From: Nitrosomonas sp. | GTDB taxonomy: Bacteria; Pseudomonadota; Gammaproteobacteria; Burkholderiales; Nitrosomonadaceae | NCBI GenBank assembly: GCA_021774205.1 | Contig: JAJFJI010000220.1 | Span: 1 to 5,438, forward strand | Direction of reading: 5' to 3' | Length of the DNA: 5,438 nucleotides | Part shown: piece after piece, positions 1 to 5,438 of the stretch | Position numbering within the stretch: the stretch's first letter is position 1 | How the letters are laid out: each line of letters opens with the position of its first letter | Made by a program: the position numbers and the translations under genes | The notes under the pieces: model-generated | Seen by the model: only the letters and a program-made list of their open reading frames with translations | Database searches by the model: none | Told to the model about the DNA's origin: nothing

Positions 1-2
1 GA

Positions 3-89
3 CGTCTGAAGGTGGAGAACAAGCAACTCAAGTTGGAGAGACAGATATTAAAGGAAGCGACGGTCTTCTTCGCGAAAGAAACGAAGTAA
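3..89 (+). pseudogene. IS3-family transposase OrfA, C-terminal part
   Basis: Frame 3 is open from the left edge to a TAA at 87-89 and encodes the last 28 residues of OrfA. The stretch contains the heptad-like run RLKVENKQLKLERQILKEA, which fits the C-terminal leucine-zipper coiled coil used by IS3-family OrfA proteins for multimerisation. It ends in TVFFAKETK. The N-terminal helix-turn-helix would lie upstream of the window. The fragment itself shows no damage, so whether the whole OrfA is intact cannot be judged. It belongs to an element whose OrfB is dead, hence the pseudogene label. Confidence 0.75.
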
Positions 90-467
90 AGTATTCGTTC
101 ATCACCCAAATGAAGAAGACCTACCCAGTTGGCTTGACATGCCGACTATTGGGTGTGAGTCGTAGCGCCTACTATGATTATGTGCAGCGTAAAGGTAATC
201 GGCGTAGTGATCCGTATCATTAGGAAATGCTTGATGTAGTTCGAGATATAGCGAAATCCAGCCATTACACCTACGGCAGCCGCAGGATGAAACAGGCGTT
301 GCATGAGTTGAATTATCTGGTTGGTCGCTAGAAAGCTCGAAGTCTGATGAAAGAAGCGGGTGTGCAGGTGAAACACAGGAAGAAGTACAAGGTGACAACC
401 AACAGTAATCACAAATCTGGAATACAAAAGCCCAAATCAATATGAAGCAGAGATGGCAAAAAAGTGA
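86..467 (+). pseudogene. IS3-family transposase OrfB, two nonsense codons and DDE core deleted
   Basis: OrfB is the catalytic half of an IS3-family transposase. Frame 2 reads KYSFITQMKKTYPVG, then SRSAYYDYVQRKG, then a TAG at 221-223 where the family usually has a coding codon. It continues EMLDVVRDIAKSSHYTYGSRR to a second TAG at 329-331, in a context (VGR-stop-KARSLMKEAGV) that normally carries an aromatic residue. It runs on through KVTTNSNHK at about 413. Frame 3 then gives LEYKSPNQYEAEMAKK and a TGA at 465-467, which is the usual C-terminus of these proteins. Roughly 110 N-terminal and 14-16 C-terminal residues remain of about 275-290. The missing middle contains the integrase-type DDE triad, so the product is inactive. 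The internal deletion and two independent nonsense codons point to an old, decaying copy. Confidence 0.85.
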
Positions 468-479
468 AAAGTTGCTTAA

Positions 480-510
480 CTGGGTTGTACGGAAATAGTT
501 GACCAGGTCA
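480..510 (+). repeat. Candidate right terminal inverted repeat of the IS remnant
   Basis: Thirteen bases after the OrfB stop the sequence runs CTGGGTTGTACGG and on to GTTGACCAGGTCA. Read from outside inward it starts TGACCTGG, so it has the terminal TG...CA arrangement of IS3-family ends. The outermost 11 bases, TGACCAGGTCA (500-510), are themselves an odd-centred palindrome. The exact boundary is inferred, because the partner left repeat and any 3-4 bp target duplication are not available. Confidence 0.45.
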
Positions 511-526
511 GATATTGTTTGATTGA

Positions 527-542
527 CAAGCAAGCAAGCAAG
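527..542 (+). repeat. (CAAG)4 tandem repeat abutting the antitoxin start codon
   Basis: Four perfect copies of CAAG occupy 527-542, and the last G is the first base of the GTG start assigned to the BrnA remnant. The repeat takes the place where a Shine-Dalgarno sequence would be expected, and none is visible there. With only four units it may be chance. A change in unit number would alter leader spacing rather than the reading frame. Confidence 0.6.
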
Positions 543-809
543 TGAAAAAAAAATCTACCAAGAGCGACTTGAAACGAATTGATATCCTGCAAGATAAGGA
601 TATCAATTACAGTGATTTCCTGAATTGGAAAAAATTTCTTCAAGAAAGCACGAGTGGTCGTACCACCGGGAAAGAAACAGTTGACGTTGCGTCTGGATGC
701 CGACGTTTTGGCATGGCTGAAAGGACAGGGCAGGGGTTATCAGAGCCGGATTAATGCTATCTTGCGCGCTTACTACGAAGCAAATCAAGAAGATACACAT
801 AAGGGTTAA
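542..809 (+). pseudogene. BrnA-type (DUF4415/COG3514) antitoxin, frameshifted
   Basis: BrnA antitoxins are small DNA-binding proteins that neutralise BrnT ribonuclease toxins and repress their own operon. Frame 2 from GTG 542 gives VKKKSTKSDLKRIDILQDKD then INYSD, matching the family's N-terminus. The family's next piece, PELE, is in frame 1 (619-630). The rest is in frame 3 from about 633: FFKKARVVVPPGKKQ, LTLRLDADVLAWLKGQGRGY, QSRINAILRAYYEAN, ending at TAA 807-809. Losses of one base near 616-618 and one in the A-run at 629-634 explain both shifts and restore a protein of about 90 residues, the normal size. As written, frame 2 runs on to a stop at 752-754 and gives a 70-residue hybrid without the DNA-binding half. 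No intact brnT lies beside it; in known modules brnT usually precedes brnA, where the IS remnant now sits. Sequencing error is an alternative to true decay. Confidence 0.8.
577..608 (+). repeat. Perfect 12-bp inverted repeat with 8-nt spacer inside the antitoxin remnant
   Basis: The left arm AATTGATATCCT (577-588) and right arm AGGATATCAATT (597-608) are exact reverse complements separated by GCAAGATA. The codons spell RIDILQDKDINY, and the motif ID..DKDIN is typical of the family's N-terminus, so part of the symmetry follows from encoding similar residues. Perfect symmetry over 12 bp could form a hairpin in the mRNA or a dyad for a DNA-binding dimer. No T-tract follows, so it is not an intrinsic terminator. 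Confidence 0.8.
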
Positions 810-811
810 AC

Positions 812-880
812 ATGCAGCGGCGCATTTCTTTCAAGTGGGATGATGAATCGTATGACGTTGGAATCATTGATTATCATTAA
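812..880 (+). CDS. Very short ORF (22 aa) directly behind the antitoxin, uncertain
   Basis: An ATG at 812 lies two bases after the antitoxin stop. AAGGG (801-805), six bases upstream, could serve as a ribosome-binding site, so the layout looks like translational coupling. The product begins MQRRISFKWDDES and ends after 22 codons at TAA 878-880. The start ISFKWDDE resembles the opening of BrnT/DUF497 toxins (typically a FEWD-like motif), but the similarity stops there and the gene order would be reversed. It could be a toxin stub, the truncated start of another gene, or chance. Its stop overlaps the end of a - strand open frame. Confidence 0.3.
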   Translation: MQRRISFKWDDESYDVGIIDYH

Positions 881-1143
881 GAGATAAAACAATAGGCGAA
901 CCTATCACTCCGGTGAAATTTTGACCGATGCGCTTGGTTCACGCGATACCGAACGATAATATCCCCCTGAATATCAGTGGTCCATCCATTGAATTCGTAA
1001 TGGACTGCCATCTCCAGTCCATTATTTTTCGTAATTTCAAACCCCAATTCTCCAGTCACAAAATGATTGCTGTAGGAAATATCATCTTTTAGCTCAGGTT
1101 CCTTTTGTCCGTCTGCCAATCCCCTCTCATAATGGTAGCCTAA
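877..1143 (-). pseudogene. Short open frame with beta-barrel-like sequence, probable gene fragment
   Basis: The frame is open from just after a TGA at 1144-1146 to a TAA at 877-879. It has no ATG; the first usable start is a TTG at 1117-1119, giving 80 residues. No Shine-Dalgarno is apparent. The sequence reads LGYHYERG, then DISYSNHFVTGELGFEI, NGLEMAVHYEFNGW and GDIIVRYRVN. This shows alternating hydrophobic and polar residues with aromatic ends, the texture of outer-membrane beta-strands. About 18 residues of less regular sequence follow. I do not recognise the family. It could be the C-terminal end of a degraded outer-membrane protein gene or a spurious frame. An adjoining frame upstream (1130-1273) may carry more of the same gene. 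Confidence 0.3.
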
Positions 1144-1273
1144 TCAGGCATGACATCGAATTCATGCGAGTAAGGTAAGTCGCATAAAGATCGCAGACAG
1201 AATCGTCAAGACTGCCAGGCGGTGGTAGTTTTTTTCCTGTTATTGTCACTGAAACTCTGGGCAGAGGAATAAA
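1130..1273 (-). other. Open frame that may be the upstream part of the same degraded - strand gene
   Basis: This frame is open for 48 codons between a TAA at 1274-1276 and a TGA at 1127-1129, and it overlaps the upstream end of the beta-rich frame. It reads PRVSVTITGKKLPPPG, then SLDDSVCDLYATYLTRMNSM. A one-base shift near 1139-1146 would join it to GYHYERG of the next frame. The combined text is protein-like, but I know no family for it and it lacks a start at the upstream end. The overlap with the leader region of rapA makes chance a serious alternative. Confidence 0.2.
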
Positions 1274-1336
1274 TTAGTATCAACTATAACCAGACTTTTT
1301 CTCTCGTTTCTACTACTATATCGCTCCTTTTTAAAT
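1144..1336 (+). other. Leader region upstream of rapA
   Basis: No + strand gene is visible between the small ORF ending at 880 and rapA at 1337. The rapA promoter should lie in this part. A TTGTCA at 1243-1248 is a fair -35 match but has no good -10 partner at 16-18 bp. A TATAAC at 1285-1290 is a fair -10 without a -35. I therefore do not assign a promoter. From about 1293 to 1332 the + strand is mostly T and C, with no Shine-Dalgarno before either candidate rapA start. Confidence 0.4.
1211..1235 (+). terminator. Possible intrinsic terminator upstream of rapA
   Basis: ACTGCC (1211-1216) can pair with GGTAGT (1224-1229), five Watson-Crick pairs and one G-T pair around a 7-nt loop, followed by a run of seven T (1229-1235). 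It would stop + strand transcripts arriving from the IS and antitoxin patch before rapA. The stem is short. The same bases are the GKKLPPPG codons of the doubtful - strand frame, so only one reading may be meaningful. Confidence 0.35.
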
Positions 1337-4249
1337 ATGCATGAACGCATGAATGATTTTAAAGTAGGCCAGCGTTGGATATGTGATGCGGATTTACAGT
1401 TAGGGTTAGGTACTGTCATGGTTGTCGAAGCGCGGTTGGTCAGTATTGCTTTTATTGCAGTGAGTGAAACACGTACTTACGCAAAAGAGTCCGCACCACT
1501 AACACGCGTTATTTTCTCTGCTGGCGATGTTGTAACCAGTCATGAAGGCTGGACGCTAAAAGTTGAATCAGTTAAACAGTATGATGGTTTATTATCGTAT
1601 TTTGGTGCCGATCAAGATGGCTACAAACTTGAATTGGCTGAGCAGCATTTGGCGCATTTCCTTAAACTCAGCCGTCCAACTGAGCGCCTACTCAACGGCC
1701 ATATTGATGATGATCAATGGTTCCAGATTCGTTACCAGGCTTTGCGGGAATGTAGTCGTCTAGCTAAAACAACGATTAATGGGCTGACCGGTTGCCGTAC
1801 CAGCCTGATCCCACACCAACTTTATATTGCGCATGAGGTTGCGAATCGATACGCGCCACGTGTGCTACTGGCCGATGAGGTTGGTTTAGGAAAAACGATA
1901 GAAGCCGGTCTGATCCTGCATCATCAGTTATTAACTGAACATGCTAAGCGGATACTGATTGTTGTTCCAGAATCACTGGTGCACCAATGGCTGGTAGAAA
2001 TGCTACGGCGCTTTAATCTTCATTTTAGTATTTTTGATAAAGAGCGCTATGCGGCCCTGAAACAAAGTGACGATCAAGAAAATCCATTTCATAGCGAACA
2101 ACTGATCCTTTGCGGCCTTGATTTTCTTAAACAAAATCCACAACATTTGCAAGCGGCACTGACGGGTGACTGGGATTTATTGGTTGTTGATGAAGCCCAT
2201 CATTTGCAATGGTCTGAGAATGAGATTAGTCCGGAATATTCAATCATCGAACAACTGGCAGCATGTACCAAGGGCGTGATTTTGTTGACCGCTACGCCTG
2301 AACAACTAGGGAAAGCCAGTCATTTTGCGCGCCTACGCCTGCTTGACCCAGATCGGTTTGCCGATTTTGACCACTTTATTGAAGAAGAGCAATCTTATCA
2401 ACCACTTGCCGAAGCGGTAGAAGCGTTACTTAATGGAGAAGCGCTGGATGACGCCATACACCAAATGATGGCTTCAATTATTCAGGAAGAAGATACGCAA
2501 CATTTACTGATTTGCCTGAGAAATACACCCATTAACTCGGAAGAAAACAACAAGGCACGAAAAACATTAATCGCGCTATTACTTGATCGGCATGGAACAG
2601 GCCGCATTTTATTTCGCAATACACGCACAACCATCAAAGGATTTCCAGCCAGAAAATTAATCGCTGTGCCGCTAACGATACCCCAACTGTATCGCGATTA
2701 TTTGATGGCATTCGAAGCTGCGGATGTCCAAGAGCCACAATTACTGCTTTGTCCGGAACAATTGTACCAAGTGAGTGCAACATCCGAGGATCCACACTGG
2801 ACACAAATCGATCCGCGTATCGATTGGCTGAATCATTGCTTAAAACAACTTAAACCTGAAAAGGCGCTGGTCATCACCGCTAATATGCAAACAGCGCTTG
2901 ATATCGCTCAGACATTAAAAATTCGGACAGGACTGCATGTGCCCGTATTTCATGAACATATGAACCTCGTCGCACGTGATCGAGCTGCCGCTTTTTTTGC
3001 GAACCAGGATGAAGGCAGCCAAGTGCTCGTCTGTTCCGAAATTGGCAGTGAAGGACGAAATTTCCAATTTGCTCATCACCTCATCTTGTTTGATCTGCCA
3101 TTAAATCCGGATTTGCTCGAACAACGCATCGGCAGGTTGGACCGAATCGGTCAGACCGAAACGATACAAATTCATGTGCCGTACATTGAACATACCGCAC
3201 AGGCCGTCATGTTTCATTGGTATCATCAGGGGCTGAATGCGTTCAAGCAACCCTGTCATGCTGGTCAAGCGGTATTTCAACAGATGAATACGGCACTTAA
3301 ACAAGTCCTCCAACACCATCCAAGCGAGGAAAAGTTGTCACAACTGGTAAATACAACACAATCTGCCAATCAAACGCTTAACGAAACCTTGCACCAGGGG
3401 CGGGATAAATTACTGGAATATAATTCCTTTAGGCCAGCCATCGCCGACAAATTGATCCAACAGGCGATGCAAGAAGATATGAATCCCGATTTACCACTTT
3501 TTATGGATGGCATTTTTGATTGTTTTGGTGTAGATATCGAGGATCACCGTACTGGAAGTTATAAGATTCAACCTAGTGAACGTATGACCGAGCCATTTTC
3601 TGGTTTGGCCGATGAAGGTATGATCATTACCTATGATAGAAATACCGCATTAGCTAATGAGAATTTCCATTATCTTACCTGGGTACATCCTACAGTGGTT
3701 AATGCGATCGACAGAGTTGTCAGCAGTGAATTTGGTAATGCGTCAGTAAGTACGATGAAATGCAAGCAGGCAAAGCCAACAGGTGAATTATATTTAGAAA
3801 GCTTATATGTTCTTGACACATATAGCGATAACGTTCAACAAAGTAACCGCTATCTACCACCGACCATCATCCGTATTTTTTTGGATGAACATGGAAATAG
3901 CGAACATCCGGATTTTAATCATGAAGCGGTTAACCAATATCTGTCGCCGGTATCCTCAGAAATAGCAAAACAGGTCGTTGAACTGAAGAAAGCAACTATT
4001 AAAGAACTGGTGTCAACCAGTGAGCGTCTTGCCCAAGCACAAGTCCCGGCAATCATCAAGAAGGCTCAACAACAAATAAGCCAACATTTCACGCAAGAAA
4101 TTAATCGGCTAAAAGCCTTATATAAGATAAACCCAAATATACGTAAGGACGAGGTTCGATTTTTTGAACAGCAATTAGAAAGCTTGTCAAAAAGGCTTGA
4201 ATCATCCAATTTAAGATTGGATGCAATCAGGATTATTGTGGCAACTTAA
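1337..4249 (+). CDS. rapA: RNA polymerase-associated ATPase RapA (HepA)
   Basis: RapA is a Swi2/Snf2 ATPase that binds core RNA polymerase and reactivates stalled or post-termination enzyme, so that polymerase is recycled. The protein has 970 residues, against 968 in E. coli, and aligns by eye over its whole length. The N-terminal Tudor-like part carries GQRWICDADLQLGLGTVM (11-28). The ATPase has ADEVGLGKT (179-187, Walker A), VVDEAHH (283-289, Walker B) and LLTATPEQL (316-324, motif III). The second RecA lobe has SEIGSEGRNFQFA (567-579) and QRIGRLDRIGQ (596-606, motif VI with arginine fingers). The C-terminal domain ends with NPNIRKDE (932-939) and RLDAIRIIV. No motif is missing and no frameshift is seen. 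ATG 1337 gives MHERMNDFKVGQRW; ATG 1349 gives MNDFKVGQRW, closer to E. coli MPFTLGQRW. Neither has a Shine-Dalgarno, so the start is uncertain by four codons. It is convergent with lhgO. Confidence 0.97.
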   Translation: MHERMNDFKVGQRWICDADLQLGLGTVMVVEARLVSIAFIAVSETRTYAKESAPLTRVIFSAGDVVTSHEGWTLKVESVKQYDGLLSYFGADQDGYKLELAEQHLAHFLKLSRPTERLLNGHIDDDQWFQIRYQALRECSRLAKTTINGLTGCRTSLIPHQLYIAHEVANRYAPRVLLADEVGLGKTIEAGLILHHQLLTEHAKRILIVVPESLVHQWLVEMLRRFNLHFSIFDKERYAALKQSDDQENPFHSEQLILCGLDFLKQNPQHLQAALTGDWDLLVVDEAHHLQWSENEISPEYSIIEQLAACTKGVILLTATPEQLGKASHFARLRLLDPDRFADFDHFIEEEQSYQPLAEAVEALLNGEALDDAIHQMMASIIQEEDTQHLLICLRNTPINSEENNKARKTLIALLLDRHGTGRILFRNTRTTIKGFPARKLIAVPLTIPQLYRDYLMAFEAADVQEPQLLLCPEQLYQVSATSEDPHWTQIDPRIDWLNHCLKQLKPEKALVITANMQTALDIAQTLKIRTGLHVPVFHEHMNLVARDRAAAFFANQDEGSQVLVCSEIGSEGRNFQFAHHLILFDLPLNPDLLEQRIGRLDRIGQTETIQIHVPYIEHTAQAVMFHWYHQGLNAFKQPCHAGQAVFQQMNTALKQVLQHHPSEEKLSQLVNTTQSANQTLNETLHQGRDKLLEYNSFRPAIADKLIQQAMQEDMNPDLPLFMDGIFDCFGVDIEDHRTGSYKIQPSERMTEPFSGLADEGMIITYDRNTALANENFHYLTWVHPTVVNAIDRVVSSEFGNASVSTMKCKQAKPTGELYLESLYVLDTYSDNVQQSNRYLPPTIIRIFLDEHGNSEHPDFNHEAVNQYLSPVSSEIAKQVVELKKATIKELVSTSERLAQAQVPAIIKKAQQQISQHFTQEINRLKALYKINPNIRKDEVRFFEQQLESLSKRLESSNLRLDAIRIIVAT
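4203..4223 (+). repeat. 8-bp hairpin near the rapA stop codon
   Basis: CATCCAAT (4203-4210) and ATTGGATG (4216-4223) are perfect complements around the loop TTAAG. The hairpin is in the last ten or so rapA codons, encoding part of SSNLRLDAI, about 24 bases before the stop. The following + strand lacks a T-tract. On the - strand a TTTTT lies about ten bases beyond the stem, so it could contribute to ending lhgO transcripts inside rapA. The short gap between the two genes has only A/T-rich sequence and no GC-rich hairpin. The terminator role is weak inference. Confidence 0.4.
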
Positions 4250-4256
4250 AATATAT

Positions 4257-5438
4257 TTAAATTTTAAATTGTTTAATTACATTTTTTACGATTTCTTCGG
4301 CAATAGCTAAACAAGCGGTTGCCGCAGGTGACGGCGCATTAAGCACATGAATACTATTATCTTTACATTCAAATCTAAAATCATCTCTGGTATCGCCATC
4401 TGATGAAAGTAATATAGCCCTAACCCCCGCTCTTCCTGGTTTAATATCTTCCATAGTCAGGCTTGGGATCAATTTTTGCAATGTTTCAAGAAACAAGCGC
4501 TTTGAAAAAGCTCTTCTATATTCATTTGCGGCAAACTTTATATTACCCAATAAGAGCTTCCATGTGCCACTATAACTGAGCGCATCATAGGTATCTTTCC
4601 AATCAAAGTCAGTTTTTCCATACCCTTCACGTTTGAAGGAAAAAACTGCATTTGGGCCACACTCGATCTCGCCATTGGTCATTCTTGTAAAATGCACACC
4701 TAAAAATGGAAAATCAGGATTTGGGACAGGGTAAATGAGATGCTTTACTTTATGTTTACCTTTTTCAGTGAGTTCGTAATAATCACCTCTAAAACCAACC
4801 ACCTGTTCACTAAGATTTACACCATCCATTCTAGCCATTCTATCCGCCTGTAATCCAGCACAAAAGATGATTTTTTTAGCAATAAATTCTCCTTTCGAGG
4901 TTTTCACAATAGAAATATCGCGCTCATTTTTTATCGACATCACCTCATGTTGCGTTAAGATTTTTGAGCCTGGATTGATATTGTTTATTAATTCAGCCAG
5001 TTTGTTGGTAAACGCGACAAAGTCAACAATCCCAGTACAACCCACTCTTACCCCTTTTAATCCGCTGCAATAGGGCTCAATTTCCTCAATTTGTTTAGTG
5101 GTAATATATTCTGTTTCTTCAACACCGTTTTGGATACCATTTTGATATATTTTATCCAAATGGGATAATTCACTTTCATCAGTTGCCACAATAATTTTTC
5201 CACATAGGTCATGTGAAATATTATGTTCTTTAACAAAAGCTACCAGTTCTCTTCTTCCTTCGACGCAATTTTTGGCTTTAAGAGAACCAGGTTTATAATA
5301 AATACCCGAGTGAATAACGCCAGAGTTATTGCCGGTTTGGTGTGAAGCAAGATGGTCTTCTTTTTCAAGGACCAGTAAATTTAGGTTTGGGAATTTTTTT
5401 TGCAACTTATATGCTGTTGCTAAACCAACAATTCCTCC
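4257..5438 (-). CDS. lhgO: L-2-hydroxyglutarate oxidase/dehydrogenase LhgO, 5' end cut by window edge
   Basis: LhgO is a membrane-associated FAD enzyme of the DAO superfamily. It oxidises L-2-hydroxyglutarate to 2-oxoglutarate and, in E. coli, passes the electrons to the quinone pool. Visible residues number 393, counted from the window edge. The reading begins GGIVGLATAYKL, the second half of the Rossmann GxGxxG. E25 in VLEKE is the expected ribose-binding acid. The family signatures HQTGNNSGVIHSGIYY (33-48), VGFRGDYYEL (214-223), HLIYPVPNP (233-241), PFLGVHFTRM (244-253), AGVRA (337-341) and LNAPSPAATA (366-375) follow. About eight to ten N-terminal residues are missing at the edge; a TTG at 5403-5405 is internal, not the start. 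The full protein would be about 400 residues, slightly shorter than the 422-residue E. coli enzyme at the C-terminus. No csiD-like hydroxylase is in view, so glutarate catabolism cannot be inferred; metabolite repair of L-2-hydroxyglutarate is equally possible. By eye it looks more AT-rich than rapA. Confidence 0.93.
   Translation of the reverse strand, partial: GGIVGLATAYKLQKKFPNLNLLVLEKEDHLASHQTGNNSGVIHSGIYYKPGSLKAKNCVEGRRELVAFVKEHNISHDLCGKIIVATDESELSHLDKIYQNGIQNGVEETEYITTKQIEEIEPYCSGLKGVRVGCTGIVDFVAFTNKLAELINNINPGSKILTQHEVMSIKNERDISIVKTSKGEFIAKKIIFCAGLQADRMARMDGVNLSEQVVGFRGDYYELTEKGKHKVKHLIYPVPNPDFPFLGVHFTRMTNGEIECGPNAVFSFKREGYGKTDFDWKDTYDALSYSGTWKLLLGNIKFAANEYRRAFSKRLFLETLQKLIPSLTMEDIKPGRAGVRAILLSSDGDTRDDFRFECKDNSIHVLNAPSPAATACLAIAEEIVKNVIKQFKI

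Larger units (their letters stand above)
1..510 (+). mobile_element. Decayed IS3-family insertion sequence (right part, left end outside window)
   Basis: The segment holds the end of an IS3-type OrfA, an overlapping OrfB in the -1 frame, and a candidate right terminus. This two-frame layout is the IS3-family arrangement, in which a frameshift yields the OrfAB transposase. OrfA ends in an ILKEATVFFAKETK-type tail and OrfB begins KYSFITQMKKTYPVG and contains LLGVSRSAYYDYVQ, which I recognise as typical of the IS51/IS3 subgroups. The copy cannot be autonomous: OrfB has in-frame stops at 221-223 and 329-331, and the DDE core is deleted near 411-420. The left end lies outside the window. The right edge at about 510 is inferred from a terminal CA dinucleotide and the downstream start of unrelated sequence. 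No target-site duplication can be tested. Confidence 0.85.

Noticed and set aside
102..533. Long - strand open frames over the IS remnant
   Set aside because: They lie antisense to clearly recognisable IS3-family OrfB sequence and look like no known protein.
603..800. 65-residue - strand frame over the antitoxin
   Set aside because: It is antisense to the conserved BrnA blocks, which explain the sequence better.
1254..1266. CTCTG-GG-CAGAG mini hairpin
   Set aside because: A two-base loop is too tight, and the shorter four-pair form with a four-base loop is common by chance.
1243..1290. Sigma-70 promoter from TTGTCA and TATAAC
   Set aside because: The two boxes are 36 bp apart, far too distant to act together, and neither has a good partner.
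1563..1763. + strand frame inside rapA
   Set aside because: It overlaps the N-terminal RapA domain in another frame and has no independent support.
3101..3319. - strand frame within rapA
   Set aside because: It is a shadow of the strongly conserved motif VI region of RapA.
4867..5073. + strand frame opposite lhgO
   Set aside because: It is antisense to recognisable LhgO sequence with no start signal or known motif.
5403..5405. TTG as the lhgO start
   Set aside because: The frame stays open to the edge and encodes GGIVGLATAYK, half of the FAD-binding Rossmann motif, so the true start lies beyond the window.
1..5438. CRISPR array, tRNA or rRNA genes
   Set aside because: No regularly spaced repeats, no cloverleaf with GTTCGA-type T-loop and no rRNA-like sequence were seen on either strand.

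Overview
The window looks like a chromosomal piece of a Gram-negative proteobacterium with moderate GC. RapA (the Swi2/Snf2 RNA-polymerase recycling factor) and an LhgO-type L-2-hydroxyglutarate oxidase are most familiar from gammaproteobacteria. The insertion-sequence and BrnA-antitoxin debris would also fit ammonia-oxidising or other betaproteobacteria. The genus cannot be fixed by eye.

Positions 1-880 form a decayed accessory patch on the + strand. It starts with the right-hand part of an IS3-family element. The end of OrfA is present, followed by an OrfB that carries two nonsense codons and has lost its DDE catalytic core by internal deletion. The last codons of OrfB and a plausible right terminus near 510 survive. 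Directly behind lies a BrnA-type antitoxin gene (542-809) that is recognisable only across three reading frames, so it is broken by two one-base losses or by sequence errors. It contains a perfect 12-bp inverted repeat. No intact toxin partner is visible. A 22-codon ORF follows two bases after the antitoxin stop.

Positions 881-1336 hold no convincing intact gene. On the - strand there is a short open frame with beta-strand-like character (877-1143), and a second open frame abuts it (1130-1273). Together they may be the remains of one gene. A terminator-like hairpin sits at 1211-1235, and a pyrimidine-rich stretch without a Shine-Dalgarno sequence leads into rapA.

Positions 1337-4249 (+) encode a full-length, apparently intact RapA of 970 residues with all the helicase motifs that could be checked by eye. 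Seven bases separate its stop from the stop of the convergent lhgO (4257 to the right edge, - strand). That gene is intact but cut at its 5' end by the window border. The two genes have no evident functional link: one serves transcription recycling, the other removes L-2-hydroxyglutarate and feeds electrons to the respiratory chain.

I did not find a convincing new biological system. The most interesting material is the degenerate IS and antitoxin patch with its embedded palindrome, and the unexplained - strand fragment upstream of rapA.
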